This document shows positions 50,310-60,122 of a DNA stretch of 64,000 nt, piece by piece. The notes beneath the pieces are model-generated. The model did not search any database. It was not told where the DNA came from and saw only the letters and a program-made list of their open reading frames with translations. Position numbers and translations under genes: made by a program. Within the stretch, counting starts at the first letter, position 1; every line of letters starts with the position of its first letter. Origin of the DNA: Cupriavidus yeoncheonensis (GTDB lineage: Bacteria; Pseudomonadota; Gammaproteobacteria; Burkholderiales; Burkholderiaceae); NCBI RefSeq assembly GCF_905397275.1, contig NZ_CAJPUY010000001.1, positions 1-64,000 on the forward strand. The letters run 5' to 3'.

Positions 50310-51644
50310 TCAGTTGGCGGCTTGCTGGGCGTTGCGCTGGTGTTCCAGGCGCTGCAGGTCAGCGGTGTAGTAGCGGCGGCCGGCGATGAAGCACGCCGCG
50401 GCGAGCAGGCCCGTCAGCGGAATCCACTGGAGCGCGCCGAGCAGGCCGATGCGGTCGGCGAGCACACCGGTGACGAAGGGGCCCGGCGCCAGGCCCAGCA
50501 GGTTGTTGGCCAGCGTGAGCGTGGCGAATGCGGTGGCGTGGATGGCCGGATGGGTCAGGTTGGCCACCACGGCGCTGGCGGGGCCAGCCGTGCCGCCGAC
50601 CAGCACCATGCCGGCTGCGATCAGCGCAAGCTGGGCGGCGCCGGCGGGCAGCCGGAACGCCACGGCCAGCAGCGCGCAGCAGGCGAGGCTATAGGCAATC
50701 GCCATCAGCCATTTGCGGGCAGGGGAACGGCGGGCGACCCAGTCGGTCAGCGCGCCGCATGCAACCATGCCGACGCCGGCTGCCAGGACAAAGGCGGCAG
50801 CGGTCATGCCTGCACGATCGGTCGCCATGCCGTAGTAGCGCGACAGGTAGCTGGGCATCCACGCAAGCAGGGCGCCCATGACGAGCAGTTGCAGCGCGCT
50901 GCCAACGTAAGCACAGAGGATGGATCGTGCCGAGAACAGGGCGGACAGCAGCGGGCGCAGGGCCAGGCTCTCGCGGTGCGACTCGGTGGGCGCGTCCTCG
51001 CCGAGCGCGAGGCGTTGAGCCTTCAGGCGCGGCTCGGTGATGAGAGCGCGATAGATGACCACCAGCACCAGACCGAAGATCGCCATGCCAGCGAATGCCC
51101 AGCGCCAGCCGAAATGGGCCGACAGGGTGCCGCCGGCTGCCATGCCCAGCACCGAACCGAAGGCGCCGCCGGCGATGAATGCGGAACTCAGGCTGGCGCG
51201 CAGGTGACGCGGGAATACCGACAGCACCACGGCGATGCCCACGCTGCCGTAGGCGGCTTCACCGATGCCGACACACAGGCGGGCGATGAACATTTCGCCG
51301 AAATTGTTGGCCAGCGCGCAGCCCAGCGTGGCCAGGCTCCAGAGCGCGGCCATCAGCGTCAGGCTCTTGACGCGACCCCAGCGGTCGGCAAGGATCGACA
51401 GCGGAAAAGTGAGCAGGCCGACCATCAGTGCGACGATGCCGCCCAGTGCGCCCAGCTCGGTATCGGTCAGGGCCCATTCTGCCTTCAGCAGCGGGAACAC
51501 GGCGTTGAGCACCTGGCGCGACATGTAGTCCGACAGCAGCAGGCCAAAGCTCAGCGCGAACACCAGCCACGGATATAGGCGCGACGCGGTCGCGGCCGGC
51601 TTGCCGGTCAGCATGGTGGGGTGGGTGGAATGTTGTCCAAGCAT
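50310..51644 (-). CDS. MFS transporter
   Basis: This 444-residue, 12-TM permease starts at ATG 51644, chosen for the AGAGG seven bases upstream; a frame to 51980 would cover the promoter region. The loop 2-3 signature ADRWGRVKSLTLM is present, as are the conserved RxxRPxxxxR-like and GG motifs of the family. It begins MLGQHSTHPTMLTGKPA, then LYPWLVFALSFGLLLSDYMS. The substrate is unknown; sequence type suggests aromatic or organic acid uptake. Its promoter carries the same 80-bp element as the BKACE/AraC region at 38641-38720, so it is likely co-regulated with BKACE. Confidence 0.88.
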   Translation of the reverse strand: MLGQHSTHPTMLTGKPAATASRLYPWLVFALSFGLLLSDYMSRQVLNAVFPLLKAEWALTDTELGALGGIVALMVGLLTFPLSILADRWGRVKSLTLMAALWSLATLGCALANNFGEMFIARLCVGIGEAAYGSVGIAVVLSVFPRHLRASLSSAFIAGGAFGSVLGMAAGGTLSAHFGWRWAFAGMAIFGLVLVVIYRALITEPRLKAQRLALGEDAPTESHRESLALRPLLSALFSARSILCAYVGSALQLLVMGALLAWMPSYLSRYYGMATDRAGMTAAAFVLAAGVGMVACGALTDWVARRSPARKWLMAIAYSLACCALLAVAFRLPAGAAQLALIAAGMVLVGGTAGPASAVVANLTHPAIHATAFATLTLANNLLGLAPGPFVTGVLADRIGLLGALQWIPLTGLLAAACFIAGRRYYTADLQRLEHQRNAQQAAN

Positions 51645-52208
51645 GGATGCCTCTCTTCTTTCTGTAAGACTCGATCGCTTGCGGCAGTGGCCGCACGGCG
51701 CCGCCGCTGGTTGCCCGGGGCACTTGAACGGCTCCGGTCGCGACTGGCGAAGTATCGGGGATTGGCAGGTCGCGGTTTGACTATGCGGGACAACCTGTTT
51801 GCATCTCGGGACAGTCGGGGAAAACGCGTAGAACGACCGCCAGGACCGTCCCTTTTGTGCGAAAAAAGGCATTCCGTCGAGGCTGGCGGCACTGCAAAGG
51901 GTCCGGTGTTCACCCCATATTAGGCAGGCGTCGGACGCTTGGCCGGATGGCTGGCGGGCCGCGGGGTTCCACCGGTGCATCTGTCATCCTTCCGGGGCAT
52001 TCCGTGAGCGCCATCGCACGCTGGCGCGCAGAGAGCGGCGCCGGAGTGGAGTGGGAAGCGCGCTGACTTGTTGACGTAGAAATTGCAAACGTGGCCGCGA
52101 CGCACTATCGTCGTATCGTGACCGTCACTCGTGCTGCCCTGACGGTCCGCAACAGCACGATCAACGTGCCTCTTGCATTGCGCTGATTTCAGCCGGGGGA
52201 GAGTCGCC
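51645..52208. other. Divergent intergenic region
   Basis: This stretch of 564 bp lacks a supported gene. Its left part holds the shared AraC-type element (copy B). The rest contains the promoter region for the rightward DUF3300 gene. Short frames exist but read as non-coding. No terminator or RNA gene is evident. Confidence 0.35.
51749..51828. promoter_or_regulatory. Shared 80-bp regulatory element, copy B
   Basis: This aligns without gaps to 38641-38720, including CGGGAC half-sites at 51786 and 51807, exactly 21 bp apart. It lies about 105 bp upstream of the MFS start. The matching copy A lies about 83 bp upstream of the BKACE start, in the same orientation relative to the leftward gene. 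A common activator is implied. Confidence 0.75.
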
Positions 52209-53690
52209 ATGAGTATTCGGGGAAAGGGCCGGGTCCCAGCGGTCTGGGGCGTGCTTGTTGCCTGCCTGGTGTCTGGCGCGGGCGAGGCCGTCGCGCAGCA
52301 GCAACAGGCGCCTGCGCCGGCGCCTGCCCAGGCGCAAGCGCAGGCGCCCACGTTCAAGCCCGAGGAACTGGAGGCGCTGGTTGCGCCCATTGCGCTGTAC
52401 CCGGATTCGGTGCTTTCGCAGGTGCTGATGGCATCCACCTATCCGCTGGAAATCGTGCAGGCGGCACGCTGGGTCAAGGCCAACCCCAAGGTCAAGGGCG
52501 ATGATGCGGTCAAGGCCGTGGCCGACCAGCCGTGGGATGTCAGCGTCAAGTCGCTGGTCGCATTCCCGCAGGCGCTGGAGCCGATGAACGACAAGCTCGA
52601 CTGGACCCAGAAGCTCGGGGATGCCTTCCTGGCGCAGGAAGCGGACGTGCTGGCTGCGGTGCAGCGGCTGCGCGGGAAGGCGCAGCAGACTGGCAACCTG
52701 AAGTCGAACGAGCAGCAGCAGGTGACCGTCGCGGTATCCGGGCAGCCGGGGCAGACCATCGTCAAGATCGAACCGGCCAATCCGGAAGTCATCTACGTGC
52801 CGTCCTACAACCCGGCCGTGGTGTATGGGTCATGGGGATACCCGGCCTATCCGCCGACGTACTGGCCGCCGTATCCGGCGTACTATCCGGGCGCCGCGCT
52901 GGCCACCGGGTTCGCATGGGGCGTCGGCCTCGCGGCGGCGGGGGCGATCTTCGGCGGCTGCAACTGGGGTGGTGGAGACGTCAATGTCAACGTCAATCGC
53001 GCTACCAATATCGACCGCAACTTCGACCGGACCAAGGTACAGGGCGGCAAGTGGCAGCACGACGCTGGCCACCGCAAGGGCGTGGCCTACCGGGACAATG
53101 CCTCGCGCGAGAAATTCGGCCGCAATGTGCCCGGTGCCGATCGGCGCAATGACTTCCGCGGGCGTGAGGGTGCCGGAGACCGGCAGCGGGTCGCTGATCG
53201 CGGCGGCGTAGGTGACCGCGGTGGTGTCGGCGATCGCGGCGGCGTGGGCGATCGGGGTGGTGTCGGCGATCGCGGCGGCGTGGGTGACCGCGGCGGCGTG
53301 GGTGACCGCGGCGGCGTGGGTGATCGCGGTGGCGCGGGTGACCGCGGTGGCGCGGGTGACCGCGGTGGAGCCGGCGATCGTGCCGGTGTTTCGGACCGCG
53401 CCGGCACCGGGAATCGCGGCGCCACGGCCGGTGCCGGAAACCGCGCATCGACCGCGAATCGGGGCGGCGGTCGCGATAGCGCCTTCCAGGGCGTTGGCAG
53501 CGGCGGCGCGTCGCAGCGTGATTTCGATCGCGGCCGCAGCAGCCTGCAATCGTCGCCGGCGAACCGCGGGGGCGGAGGATTCAGTGGCGGAGGCGGCGGT
53601 GGACGCGGGGGCGGAGGATTCAGTGGCGGAGGCGGTGGCGGTCGCGGCGGTGGTGGCGGCGGTCGCGGCGGTGGTGGTGGCAGGCGCTGA
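52209..53690 (+). CDS. DUF3300 secreted protein with Gly-rich repeats
   Basis: This 493-residue exported protein starts at ATG 52209 with GGGGGAGAG upstream. The signal peptide ends near VAQQ (about 30), followed by an Ala/Gln/Pro linker. The DUF3300 domain (about 50-210) has ALVAPIALYPDSVLSQVLMA and PEVIYVPSYNPAVVYGSWGY. A Tyr/Pro-rich hydrophobic stretch follows (about 225-265). The second half is low complexity: about twelve tandem GVGDRG units, then Gly-rich FSGGGGGGRGGGG runs ending in GRR. The function of DUF3300 is unknown. It is paired with the DUF2950 gene 15 bp downstream, an arrangement I know as recurrent in proteobacteria. Confidence 0.85.
   Translation: MSIRGKGRVPAVWGVLVACLVSGAGEAVAQQQQAPAPAPAQAQAQAPTFKPEELEALVAPIALYPDSVLSQVLMASTYPLEIVQAARWVKANPKVKGDDAVKAVADQPWDVSVKSLVAFPQALEPMNDKLDWTQKLGDAFLAQEADVLAAVQRLRGKAQQTGNLKSNEQQQVTVAVSGQPGQTIVKIEPANPEVIYVPSYNPAVVYGSWGYPAYPPTYWPPYPAYYPGAALATGFAWGVGLAAAGAIFGGCNWGGGDVNVNVNRATNIDRNFDRTKVQGGKWQHDAGHRKGVAYRDNASREKFGRNVPGADRRNDFRGREGAGDRQRVADRGGVGDRGGVGDRGGVGDRGGVGDRGGVGDRGGVGDRGGVGDRGGAGDRGGAGDRGGAGDRAGVSDRAGTGNRGATAGAGNRASTANRGGGRDSAFQGVGSGGASQRDFDRGRSSLQSSPANRGGGGFSGGGGGGRGGGGFSGGGGGGRGGGGGGRGGGGGRR
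53196..53400 (+). repeat. In-frame 18-bp tandem repeats in the DUF3300 gene
   Basis: About twelve units of 18 bp each encode GVGDRG-type hexapeptides, drifting to AGDRGG and AGDRAG towards the end. The unit length is a multiple of three, so copy-number changes keep the frame. It is not CRISPR: there are no spacers. Confidence 0.85.
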
Positions 53691-53705
53691 ACGGGGAGAA
53701 CGGCC

Positions 53706-54623
53706 ATGATGAAGCCACTTGTCTTTTCCGGTATGTCGTTTGCGGCCCGGTGCCGCCGGATTGCCGTCGCGCTGGCCCTGGTGGCCGGTACTGCAGGGTT
53801 CGCGCACGCGCAGCAAAACTTCGCGACGGCCGATGAAGCGATGGCCGCCTTTGGGGCTGCGGTCGAAAGCAGCGACGACGCGGCCATGAAGAAGATCTTC
53901 GGTGAAAGGTTCCAGAAGCTGATTCCACCTGTCGGAGCCGATATCCGTACCCGGTTCCTGACCGCGTGGGGTGCGTCCCACGCGGTGCAGGCCGTCGATG
54001 ACCAGCACGCGCGGATTGCCGTCGGCACGGATGGATGGACGCTGCCGGTCCCGCTGATCAAGACCGCGCAGGGCTGGCGCTTCGACACGGCCGCCGGCCT
54101 CGAGGAAATGCGGGCGCGCCAGATCGGGCGCAATGAACTGTCCGTCATGCAGACCTTGCTGGCCATCCATGATGCCCAGTCCGAGTATGCGCAGGTCGAT
54201 CACGACGGCAGCGGCGTGCTCGCCTACGCCTCGAAGCTGGCCAGCTCGCCCGGCAAGCAGGACGGCCTGTACTGGCCCACCCATCCGGGAGAGAAGCCGA
54301 GTCCGCTGGGCGAGGCGTTCCTGACCGCCGGCAAGCGCACCCCCGGGGCGGAAGGCTACTACGGCTACCACTACAAGCTGCTCACGAAGCAGGGCGCGAG
54401 TGCCCCGGGCGGGGCCTTCGACTATCAGGTGCGCGGCAAGCTGTTCGGCGGATTCGCCGTGATCGCCTGGCCGGTCCGCTATGGCCAGACCGGGGTGAAG
54501 ACCTTCATGGTCAGCCATTCGGGCGAAGTCTTCGAGCGTGACCTCGGCAGCGATACCGCAACCAAGGCGGCAGCGACGACCTCATTCGATCCGGGATCCG
54601 GCTGGACCAAGGTGGCGCCATGA
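53706..54623 (+). CDS. DUF2950 secreted protein
   Basis: This 305-residue exported protein starts at ATG 53706. The signal peptide ends near FAHAQ (about 37). The mature part matches DUF2950: NFATADEAMAAFGAAVESSD near the start, GYYGYHYKLLTKQG in the middle, and GGFAVIAWPVRYGQTGVKTF near the end. It probably acts in the periplasm; the activity is unknown. It overlaps the lipoprotein gene by four bases (ATGA), so DUF3300, DUF2950 and the lipoprotein form one transcript. Confidence 0.88.
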   Translation: MMKPLVFSGMSFAARCRRIAVALALVAGTAGFAHAQQNFATADEAMAAFGAAVESSDDAAMKKIFGERFQKLIPPVGADIRTRFLTAWGASHAVQAVDDQHARIAVGTDGWTLPVPLIKTAQGWRFDTAAGLEEMRARQIGRNELSVMQTLLAIHDAQSEYAQVDHDGSGVLAYASKLASSPGKQDGLYWPTHPGEKPSPLGEAFLTAGKRTPGAEGYYGYHYKLLTKQGASAPGGAFDYQVRGKLFGGFAVIAWPVRYGQTGVKTFMVSHSGEVFERDLGSDTATKAAATTSFDPGSGWTKVAP

Positions 54624-54952
54624 ACCGCATCCTCCTCGCGGTGCTCGCCGCCGTCCTGATGGCCCTGCAGAGCGGATGCACCTACTATGGCGCGCCGGCG
54701 ATGGCGCCGGCGAGTTTCGATCGCTCGTTCGATGCCGCGGCGGGCGCCATGCGGGATGAGGGCGTGGCAGTCAGCGTGCAGGATCGTGCAAGCGGATCGA
54801 TTGCGGGCAATTTCGGCAACACGGTGATCCGGGCCAGCGTATTGCGGCAGGCCGACGGCTCGGTGCGGGTGCAGTTCGATTCGAGCGATTCGCGGGATCC
54901 GGGCCTGCTGGGACGTATCTCCAGTCGCTACGACCAGCGCATGGGCCGGTGA
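54620..54952 (+). CDS. Small lipoprotein
   Basis: This 110-residue protein starts at ATG 54620, overlapping the DUF2950 stop. The signal peptide MNRILLAVLAAVLMALQSGC contains a lipobox; Cys20 would be lipidated. The mature part has a beta-rich pattern (VSVQDRASGSIAGNFGNTVI, VRVQFDSSDSRDPGLL). Its role with DUF3300/DUF2950 is unknown; a cell-envelope complex is plausible. Confidence 0.82.
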   Translation: MNRILLAVLAAVLMALQSGCTYYGAPAMAPASFDRSFDAAAGAMRDEGVAVSVQDRASGSIAGNFGNTVIRASVLRQADGSVRVQFDSSDSRDPGLLGRISSRYDQRMGR

Positions 54953-54979
54953 AGCGGTTGCCCGCAGCCGCTGCCAATG

Positions 54980-55012
54980 AAAAAGGGGCGCCAGCAAGCG
55001 CTGGCACCCCTT
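54980..55012 (-). terminator. Hairpin terminator shared by convergent genes
   Basis: A stem AGGGGYGCCAGCG-type inverted repeat (arms at about 54984-54995 and 55000-55011) with A-run on the left gives a U-run for the leftward fabI transcript. It may also serve the rightward lipoprotein gene. Confidence 0.8.
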
Positions 55013-55036
55013 CAGGGCCGGTAGGCGGGCCGCCGC

Positions 55037-55822
55037 TTACGCGTCGGCCGGCATCGCGCCGACGACATTGAAGCCGGCATCGACATAAGTGATTTCACCA
55101 GTCACGCCGCTGGCAAGGTCCGACAGCAGGAACGCTGCGACATTGCCGACTTCCTCGATGGTCACGTTGCGACGCAGCGGGGCCGTGTTCTCGAAGGCGC
55201 TGAGCAGCTTGCCGAAGTCCTTGATGCCGGATGCGGCCAGCGTCTTGATCGGGCCAGCCGAGATGCCGTTGGCACGGATGCCGCGCGGACCGACCGAGGC
55301 CGCCAGGTAGCGCACGCTCGCTTCCAGCGCGGCCTTGGCCAGGCCCATGGTGTTGTAGTTGGGGACCACGCGCTCGGCACCGAGGTAGGTCATCGTCAGC
55401 AGCGAGGCATTGTCCGCCAGCATCGGCAGCGCAGCCTTGGCCAGCGCGGGGAAGCTGTAGGCGGAGATGTCGTGCGCGATGCGGAAGCCTTCGCGCGACA
55501 GGCCGTCCAGGAAATCGCCGGCAATGGCTTCACGCGGGGCGAAGCCGATCGAGTGCACCAGACCGTCGAGCTTTTCCCAGCGCTGGCCCAGGCCGGCGAA
55601 GGTCGCGGCGATCTGCTCGTCGCTGGCGACGTCGCATTCGAAGACGAGGTCAGTGCCGAATTCCTTGGCAAAGTCGCTGATCCGGTCCTTGAACCGTTCA
55701 CCGACGTAGGTGAAGGCGAGTTCGGCGCCTTCGCGTTTGCAGGCCGATGCGATGCCATAGGCGATCGAACGGTTCGAGAGCAAGCCGGTGATGAGGATCC
55801 GCTTTCCTGCCAGAAATCCCAT
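55037..55822 (-). CDS. fabI: Enoyl-ACP reductase FabI
   Basis: This 261-residue NADH-dependent enzyme carries out the last step of fatty-acid elongation. It starts at ATG 55822 with TAGGAG upstream. The Rossmann start [20 protein letters not shown] and the catalytic [14 protein letters not shown] (Tyr-x6-Lys type) are diagnostic, as are [14 protein letters not shown] and the [13 protein letters not shown] end. It is the triclosan target in many species. It diverges from yejA with about 220 bp between, a neighbourhood I recall as common in Burkholderiaceae. Confidence 0.96.
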   Translation of the reverse strand: MGFLAGKRILITGLLSNRSIAYGIASACKREGAELAFTYVGERFKDRISDFAKEFGTDLVFECDVASDEQIAATFAGLGQRWEKLDGLVHSIGFAPREAIAGDFLDGLSREGFRIAHDISAYSFPALAKAALPMLADNASLLTMTYLGAERVVPNYNTMGLAKAALEASVRYLAASVGPRGIRANGISAGPIKTLAASGIKDFGKLLSAFENTAPLRRNVTIEEVGNVAAFLLSDLASGVTGEITYVDAGFNVVGAMPADA

Positions 55823-56042
55823 GAATTCTCCTAGGTGGTCAAGGTGGTGTATGGGGCACGCTTTCTGCGTCGGCCCTGCGGCCGGGGGCATGCCCTCGGT
55901 GTCAGACGGCCATTTTATTGCGCCGTGTAGAGGGAATGTCCGGATGGCTGGAGCCTACCCGAACGCATGTAAAATTGTCTCACAACTTGGCCCGGCCGCA
56001 GAACGCCGGACCCCAGAGGTCATATTGGAGGAATCCAGCGGG

Positions 56043-57932
56043 ATGCCTATTCAAGCACGTTGGCCGCTTCAGGCGGCATGGCAGTGCTTCCGTCGGGATG
56101 CGGTACTGCGGGTCGGGCTGGCGCTGGCGCTGGCGGCGGGGGTTCCCGCAACGGCGAATGCGGAGCATGGCTTTGCCTTGCACGGGGATCTCAAATATCC
56201 CGCCGATTTCAAGCATTTTGATTATGTCAATCCGGATGCCCCGACAGGCGGCACCCTGACGCTCGCCAATCCGGACCGCCGCACGAGCTTCGACAAATTC
56301 AATCCGTTCACCCTGAAGGGAACTGCCGCGCCGGGGCTCAACGCCTTGATGTTCGAGTCGCTGCTGATCAGCAGCGCCGATGAAACCGCCAGCTCTTACG
56401 GCCTGCTCGCCGACGACATCACGGTGGCGCCGGACGAACTGTCGGTTGTCTTCCATATCCGTCCCGAGGCGCGCTTCTCCAACGGGGACCCGGTCCTGGC
56501 TTCGGACGTGAAGTATTCCTACGACATGCTGATGAGCAAGGCGTCCAGTCCGGGCTACCGCAGCATGTGCACGGACGTGAAGTCCGTGGTGGTCACGGGC
56601 GAGCGCAGCGTGCGTTTCGATTTCAAGCAGCGCAACCGCGAATTGCCGCTGATCGTCGGGTCGCTGCCAGTGTTTTCGAAGAAGTGGACCCAGACGGTCT
56701 CGTTCGAAAAGCTGACCTTTGAAGAACCGGTGGCCAGCGGCCCGTACATCATCGACCGCTATGATGCGGGCCGCGGCATCATCTTCAAGCGCGACCCGAA
56801 CTACTGGGGTAAGAAGCTGGCGGTGCGGCGCGGCACCTTCAACTTCGAGCGCGTGGTGTACCGGCTCTACAAGGACGAAACCGCCAAGCTCGAAGCCTTT
56901 AAGGCCGGCGAGTTCGACGCGATCGTCGAATATCGTGCCAAGAACTGGGCCAAGAGCTACCAGGGCACCCGCTTCAGCAAGGGCGAGCTGATCAAGACGG
57001 AGTTCCCGCACCGCAACGGCGCGGGCATGCAGGGCTTCGTCATGAATATGCGCAAGCCCATCTTCAAGGACGTGCGGGTCAGGCAGGCGCTGATCCTCGC
57101 GCTGGATTTCGAATGGCTCAACCGCCAGCTCTTCTACGGCGCGTACAAGCGGCTGGATAGCTGGTTCTCCAACAGCGAACTGGCGGCCAGCGCGACCTTT
57201 GACGGCAAGCCCGGGCCGGGCGAACTGAAGCTGCTGGATCCGATGCAGGCAAAACTGCCGTCGGAGGTCTTTGGTCCCGATGTCGTGCAGCCAACCACCA
57301 ATGCGCCGCGCTCGCTGCGGGACAATCTGCGCGAGGCACGCCGGCTGCTGGCGCAGGCCGGCTGGACGTACACGGATGACGCCTTGCGCAACGCCAAGGG
57401 CGAGCCGATGGTGTTCGAATTCCTCGATGACGGCGGCGCCATGAGCCGGGTGATCACGACCTATGTCCGCAATCTCGAGAAGCTCGGCATCCAGGTCCAC
57501 CAGCGCACCACCGACTACGCGTTGTACCAGAAGCGGCTCGAGGATTTCGACTTCGACATGGTATCGATCCGCTACCCCGATTCGCAGAGCCCAGGCAACG
57601 AACTGCGCGACCGGTTCTCGAGCGAGGCGGCCGATACGCCGGGATCGGACAACCTGTTCGGGTTGAAGTCGCCGCAGGTTGACCAGCTCGTGGACAATGT
57701 CCTGCACGCCAATACGCGTGATGAACTCGTCACTGCGGGTCGGGCGCTGGACCGGGTGCTGATGCATGGCTATTACATCGTGCCGAACTGGTACAGTGCC
57801 TCGCATCGGGTGGCTTACCGCAAGGAGCTGGGCTACCCCAGGGACCGCCTGCCTTACTACTACACGGCAGAAGGCTGGATTCTGAGCAACTGGTGGCGCA
57901 CCGATACGGTCGCGTCATCCGCGGCTCGCTGA
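56043..57932 (+). CDS. yejA: YejA-type periplasmic peptide-binding protein
   Basis: This 629-residue ABC substrate receptor starts at ATG 56043. The signal peptide ends near ATANAEH (about 40). The mature N-terminus AEHGFALHGDLKYPADFKHF is the YejA/SBP_bac_5 cluster C hallmark. Further typical blocks are VADPDELSV-like VAPDELSVVFHIRPEARFSN and EYRAKNWAKSYQGTRF. YejA delivers peptides and microcin C-like peptide-nucleotides to YejBEF. It is the first gene of a four-gene operon. Length (about 600) fits the family. Confidence 0.93.
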   Translation: MPIQARWPLQAAWQCFRRDAVLRVGLALALAAGVPATANAEHGFALHGDLKYPADFKHFDYVNPDAPTGGTLTLANPDRRTSFDKFNPFTLKGTAAPGLNALMFESLLISSADETASSYGLLADDITVAPDELSVVFHIRPEARFSNGDPVLASDVKYSYDMLMSKASSPGYRSMCTDVKSVVVTGERSVRFDFKQRNRELPLIVGSLPVFSKKWTQTVSFEKLTFEEPVASGPYIIDRYDAGRGIIFKRDPNYWGKKLAVRRGTFNFERVVYRLYKDETAKLEAFKAGEFDAIVEYRAKNWAKSYQGTRFSKGELIKTEFPHRNGAGMQGFVMNMRKPIFKDVRVRQALILALDFEWLNRQLFYGAYKRLDSWFSNSELAASATFDGKPGPGELKLLDPMQAKLPSEVFGPDVVQPTTNAPRSLRDNLREARRLLAQAGWTYTDDALRNAKGEPMVFEFLDDGGAMSRVITTYVRNLEKLGIQVHQRTTDYALYQKRLEDFDFDMVSIRYPDSQSPGNELRDRFSSEAADTPGSDNLFGLKSPQVDQLVDNVLHANTRDELVTAGRALDRVLMHGYYIVPNWYSASHRVAYRKELGYPRDRLPYYYTAEGWILSNWWRTDTVASSAAR

Positions 57933-57948
57933 AGAAAGGGGACAGCCG

Positions 57949-59001
57949 ATGCTTGCCTATCTGTTCAAGCGCGTCCTGCTGATGATCCCGACGCTGATCG
58001 GGGTCATTACGCTGACCTTCGCCGTCATCCAGTTCGTGCCGGGCGGGCCCGTCGAACAGATGATGCTGGAACTCAAGGGGCGCGGCGGCGGTGGCGGCGA
58101 AGCCAGCGGCGGCGGTGCCGAGTACCGCGGCCGCCGCGGCGTGGATCCAGAGAAAATCAAGGAAATCCAGGCCCTTTACGGCTTCGACAAGCCGCCGATC
58201 GAGCGCTACTTCCTGATGCTCAAGCGCTTTGCGCAGTTTGACCTCGGCCAAAGCTACTTCCAGCACCGCAGCGTGTGGGAGTTGGTCAAGTCCAAGCTGC
58301 CGGTTTCGGTGAGCCTCGGACTGTGGACCTTCTTCCTGACTTACCTGATATCGGTGCCACTGGGGATTTCCAAGGCGATCCGCGCCGGCAGCCGGTTCGA
58401 CGTGGTGACCAGCATGATCGTGCTGGTTGGCTACGCCATCCCGGGCTTCGTGCTGGGCGTGCTGCTGCTGGTGCTGTTCGGCGGCGGCACCTTCGTCCAG
58501 TGGTTCCCGCTGCGCGGGCTGACTTCCGACAACTGGGACCAGTTGTCGCTGATGGGCAAGGTCATGGACTATCTGTGGCATCTGGTGCTGCCGATTACCG
58601 CGTCGGTGGTGGGCAGCTTTGCCGTGGTGACCATGCTGACCAAGAACGCCTTCCTGGACGAGATCCGCCGGCAGTACGTGCTGACCGCGCGGGCCAAGGG
58701 TTTGTCGGAGCACCGTGTGCTCTGGAAGCATGTGTTCCGCAATGCCTTGATCCCGCTGGTGACCGGGTTTCCGGCCGCGTTCATCGGCGCGTTCTTCACC
58801 GGATCGCTGCTGATCGAAACGCTGTTTTCGCTCGATGGGCTCGGCCTGCTGTCGTATGAGGCCGTGCTTCGGCGCGACTATCCGGTGGTGCTGGGTACGC
58901 TCTACCTCTTCACCCTAATCGGCCTGGTCACCCGGCTGATTTCCGATGTCTGCTACGTGCTGGTCGACCCGCGCATCCATTTCGAGGCCCTGCACCGATG
59001 A
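57949..59001 (+). CDS. yejB: YejB-type ABC permease
   Basis: This 350-residue inner-membrane permease has six TM segments. The periplasmic loop after TM1 carries a Gly-rich insert (about 42-60) as seen in YejB homologs, then YRGRRGVDPEKIKEIQ. The EAA-like loop RAKGLSEHRVLWKHVFRNALIPL that contacts the ATPase is near residue 250. The end, DVCYVLVDPRIHFEA, is typical. Its start lies 17 bp after yejA; its stop overlaps yejE. Confidence 0.93.
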   Translation: MLAYLFKRVLLMIPTLIGVITLTFAVIQFVPGGPVEQMMLELKGRGGGGGEASGGGAEYRGRRGVDPEKIKEIQALYGFDKPPIERYFLMLKRFAQFDLGQSYFQHRSVWELVKSKLPVSVSLGLWTFFLTYLISVPLGISKAIRAGSRFDVVTSMIVLVGYAIPGFVLGVLLLVLFGGGTFVQWFPLRGLTSDNWDQLSLMGKVMDYLWHLVLPITASVVGSFAVVTMLTKNAFLDEIRRQYVLTARAKGLSEHRVLWKHVFRNALIPLVTGFPAAFIGAFFTGSLLIETLFSLDGLGLLSYEAVLRRDYPVVLGTLYLFTLIGLVTRLISDVCYVLVDPRIHFEALHR

Positions 59002-60122
59002 AATTATTCCCGCAAGCGGTGCCGAACGGCTTGCCGCACTCGCTGTCGCCGCGCCAGCGGGCCTGGCAGCGCTTCCGGCGCAATCGCCTGGGCTACTGGA
59101 GCCTGATCCTGTTCGTGGCGATCTTCGTGCTGAGCCTGTGCGCGGAGGTCCTGTCAAGCAACCGGCCGCTGGTGGTGCGCTACAAGGGCGATTGGTATTT
59201 CCCGATCGTCAAGGTCTATCCTGAAACCACGTTCGATGGCGATTTCGCCACGCCGGCGGACTACCTCGATCCCTATATCCGCGACCGCATCACCTCGAAT
59301 GGCAATCTGGCGGTGTTCCCGCTGAACCACTATTCGTACGACTCGCTCAATTACTTCGCCAAGGAGCCCAACCCGGCGCCGCCGTCAGCCGAGAACTGGC
59401 TTGGCACGGATGACCGTGGGCGCGACATCCTGGCGCGCCTGCTCTATGGCTTCCGCGTGTCGGTGCTGTTCGGAATGGCGCTGACGGTGCTCGGCGTGCT
59501 GATCGGTACCCTGACCGGCGCGCTGATGGGCTTCTTTGGGGGGCGCTTCGATCTGTTTTCGCAGCGGGCCATCGAAATCTGGAGTTCCATGCCGGAGCTG
59601 TACCTGTTGATCATCTTCGCGTCGATCTTCGAGCCCAGCCTTGCGCTGCTGATCATCCTGCTGTCGCTGTTCGGCTGGATGGGGCTATCGGACTACGTTC
59701 GCGCGGAGTTCTACCGCAACCGCTCGCTCGACTATGTCAAGGCGGCGCGCGCGCTGGGCCTGTCCAATGTGCAGATCATGTGGCGCCATATCCTGCCCAA
59801 CAGCCTGACGCCGGTAATCACCTTCCTGCCGTTCCGCATGAGCGCGGCGATCCTGGCGCTCACCAGCCTGGACTTCCTGGGCCTGGGCGTGCCGCCCACC
59901 ACACCCAGCCTGGGCGAGTTGCTGGCGCAGGGCAAGGGCAACCTGGACGCCTGGTGGATCTCGCTGTCGACCTTCACCGTGCTGGTGGTGACCTTGCTGC
60001 TGCTGACGTTCATGGGTGACGCGCTGCGCGATGCGTTCGACACGCGCCTGGGCCTGGCCGCGCTGCGCGGCCGCGTGGCGCCCAAGGTGCCGGCCGGTGC
60101 GCCCGCGGGGGCAACGCCATGA
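58998..60122 (+). CDS. yejE: YejE-type ABC permease
   Basis: This 374-residue second permease is coupled to yejB by ATGA overlap. The N-terminal cytoplasmic start SPRQRAWQRFRRNRLGYWSL precedes TM1, a long periplasmic region (about 50-150), and five further TMs. The EAA loop ARALGLSNVQIMWRHILPNS contacts YejF. The tail is Ala/Pro-rich. It pairs with YejB to form the channel. Confidence 0.93.
   Translation: MKLFPQAVPNGLPHSLSPRQRAWQRFRRNRLGYWSLILFVAIFVLSLCAEVLSSNRPLVVRYKGDWYFPIVKVYPETTFDGDFATPADYLDPYIRDRITSNGNLAVFPLNHYSYDSLNYFAKEPNPAPPSAENWLGTDDRGRDILARLLYGFRVSVLFGMALTVLGVLIGTLTGALMGFFGGRFDLFSQRAIEIWSSMPELYLLIIFASIFEPSLALLIILLSLFGWMGLSDYVRAEFYRNRSLDYVKAARALGLSNVQIMWRHILPNSLTPVITFLPFRMSAAILALTSLDFLGLGVPPTTPSLGELLAQGKGNLDAWWISLSTFTVLVVTLLLLTFMGDALRDAFDTRLGLAALRGRVAPKVPAGAPAGATP

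Noticed and set aside
53196..53400. Regular repeats that could suggest a CRISPR array
   Set aside because: The units are contiguous, 18 bp, in frame and without spacers, and there are no cas genes.
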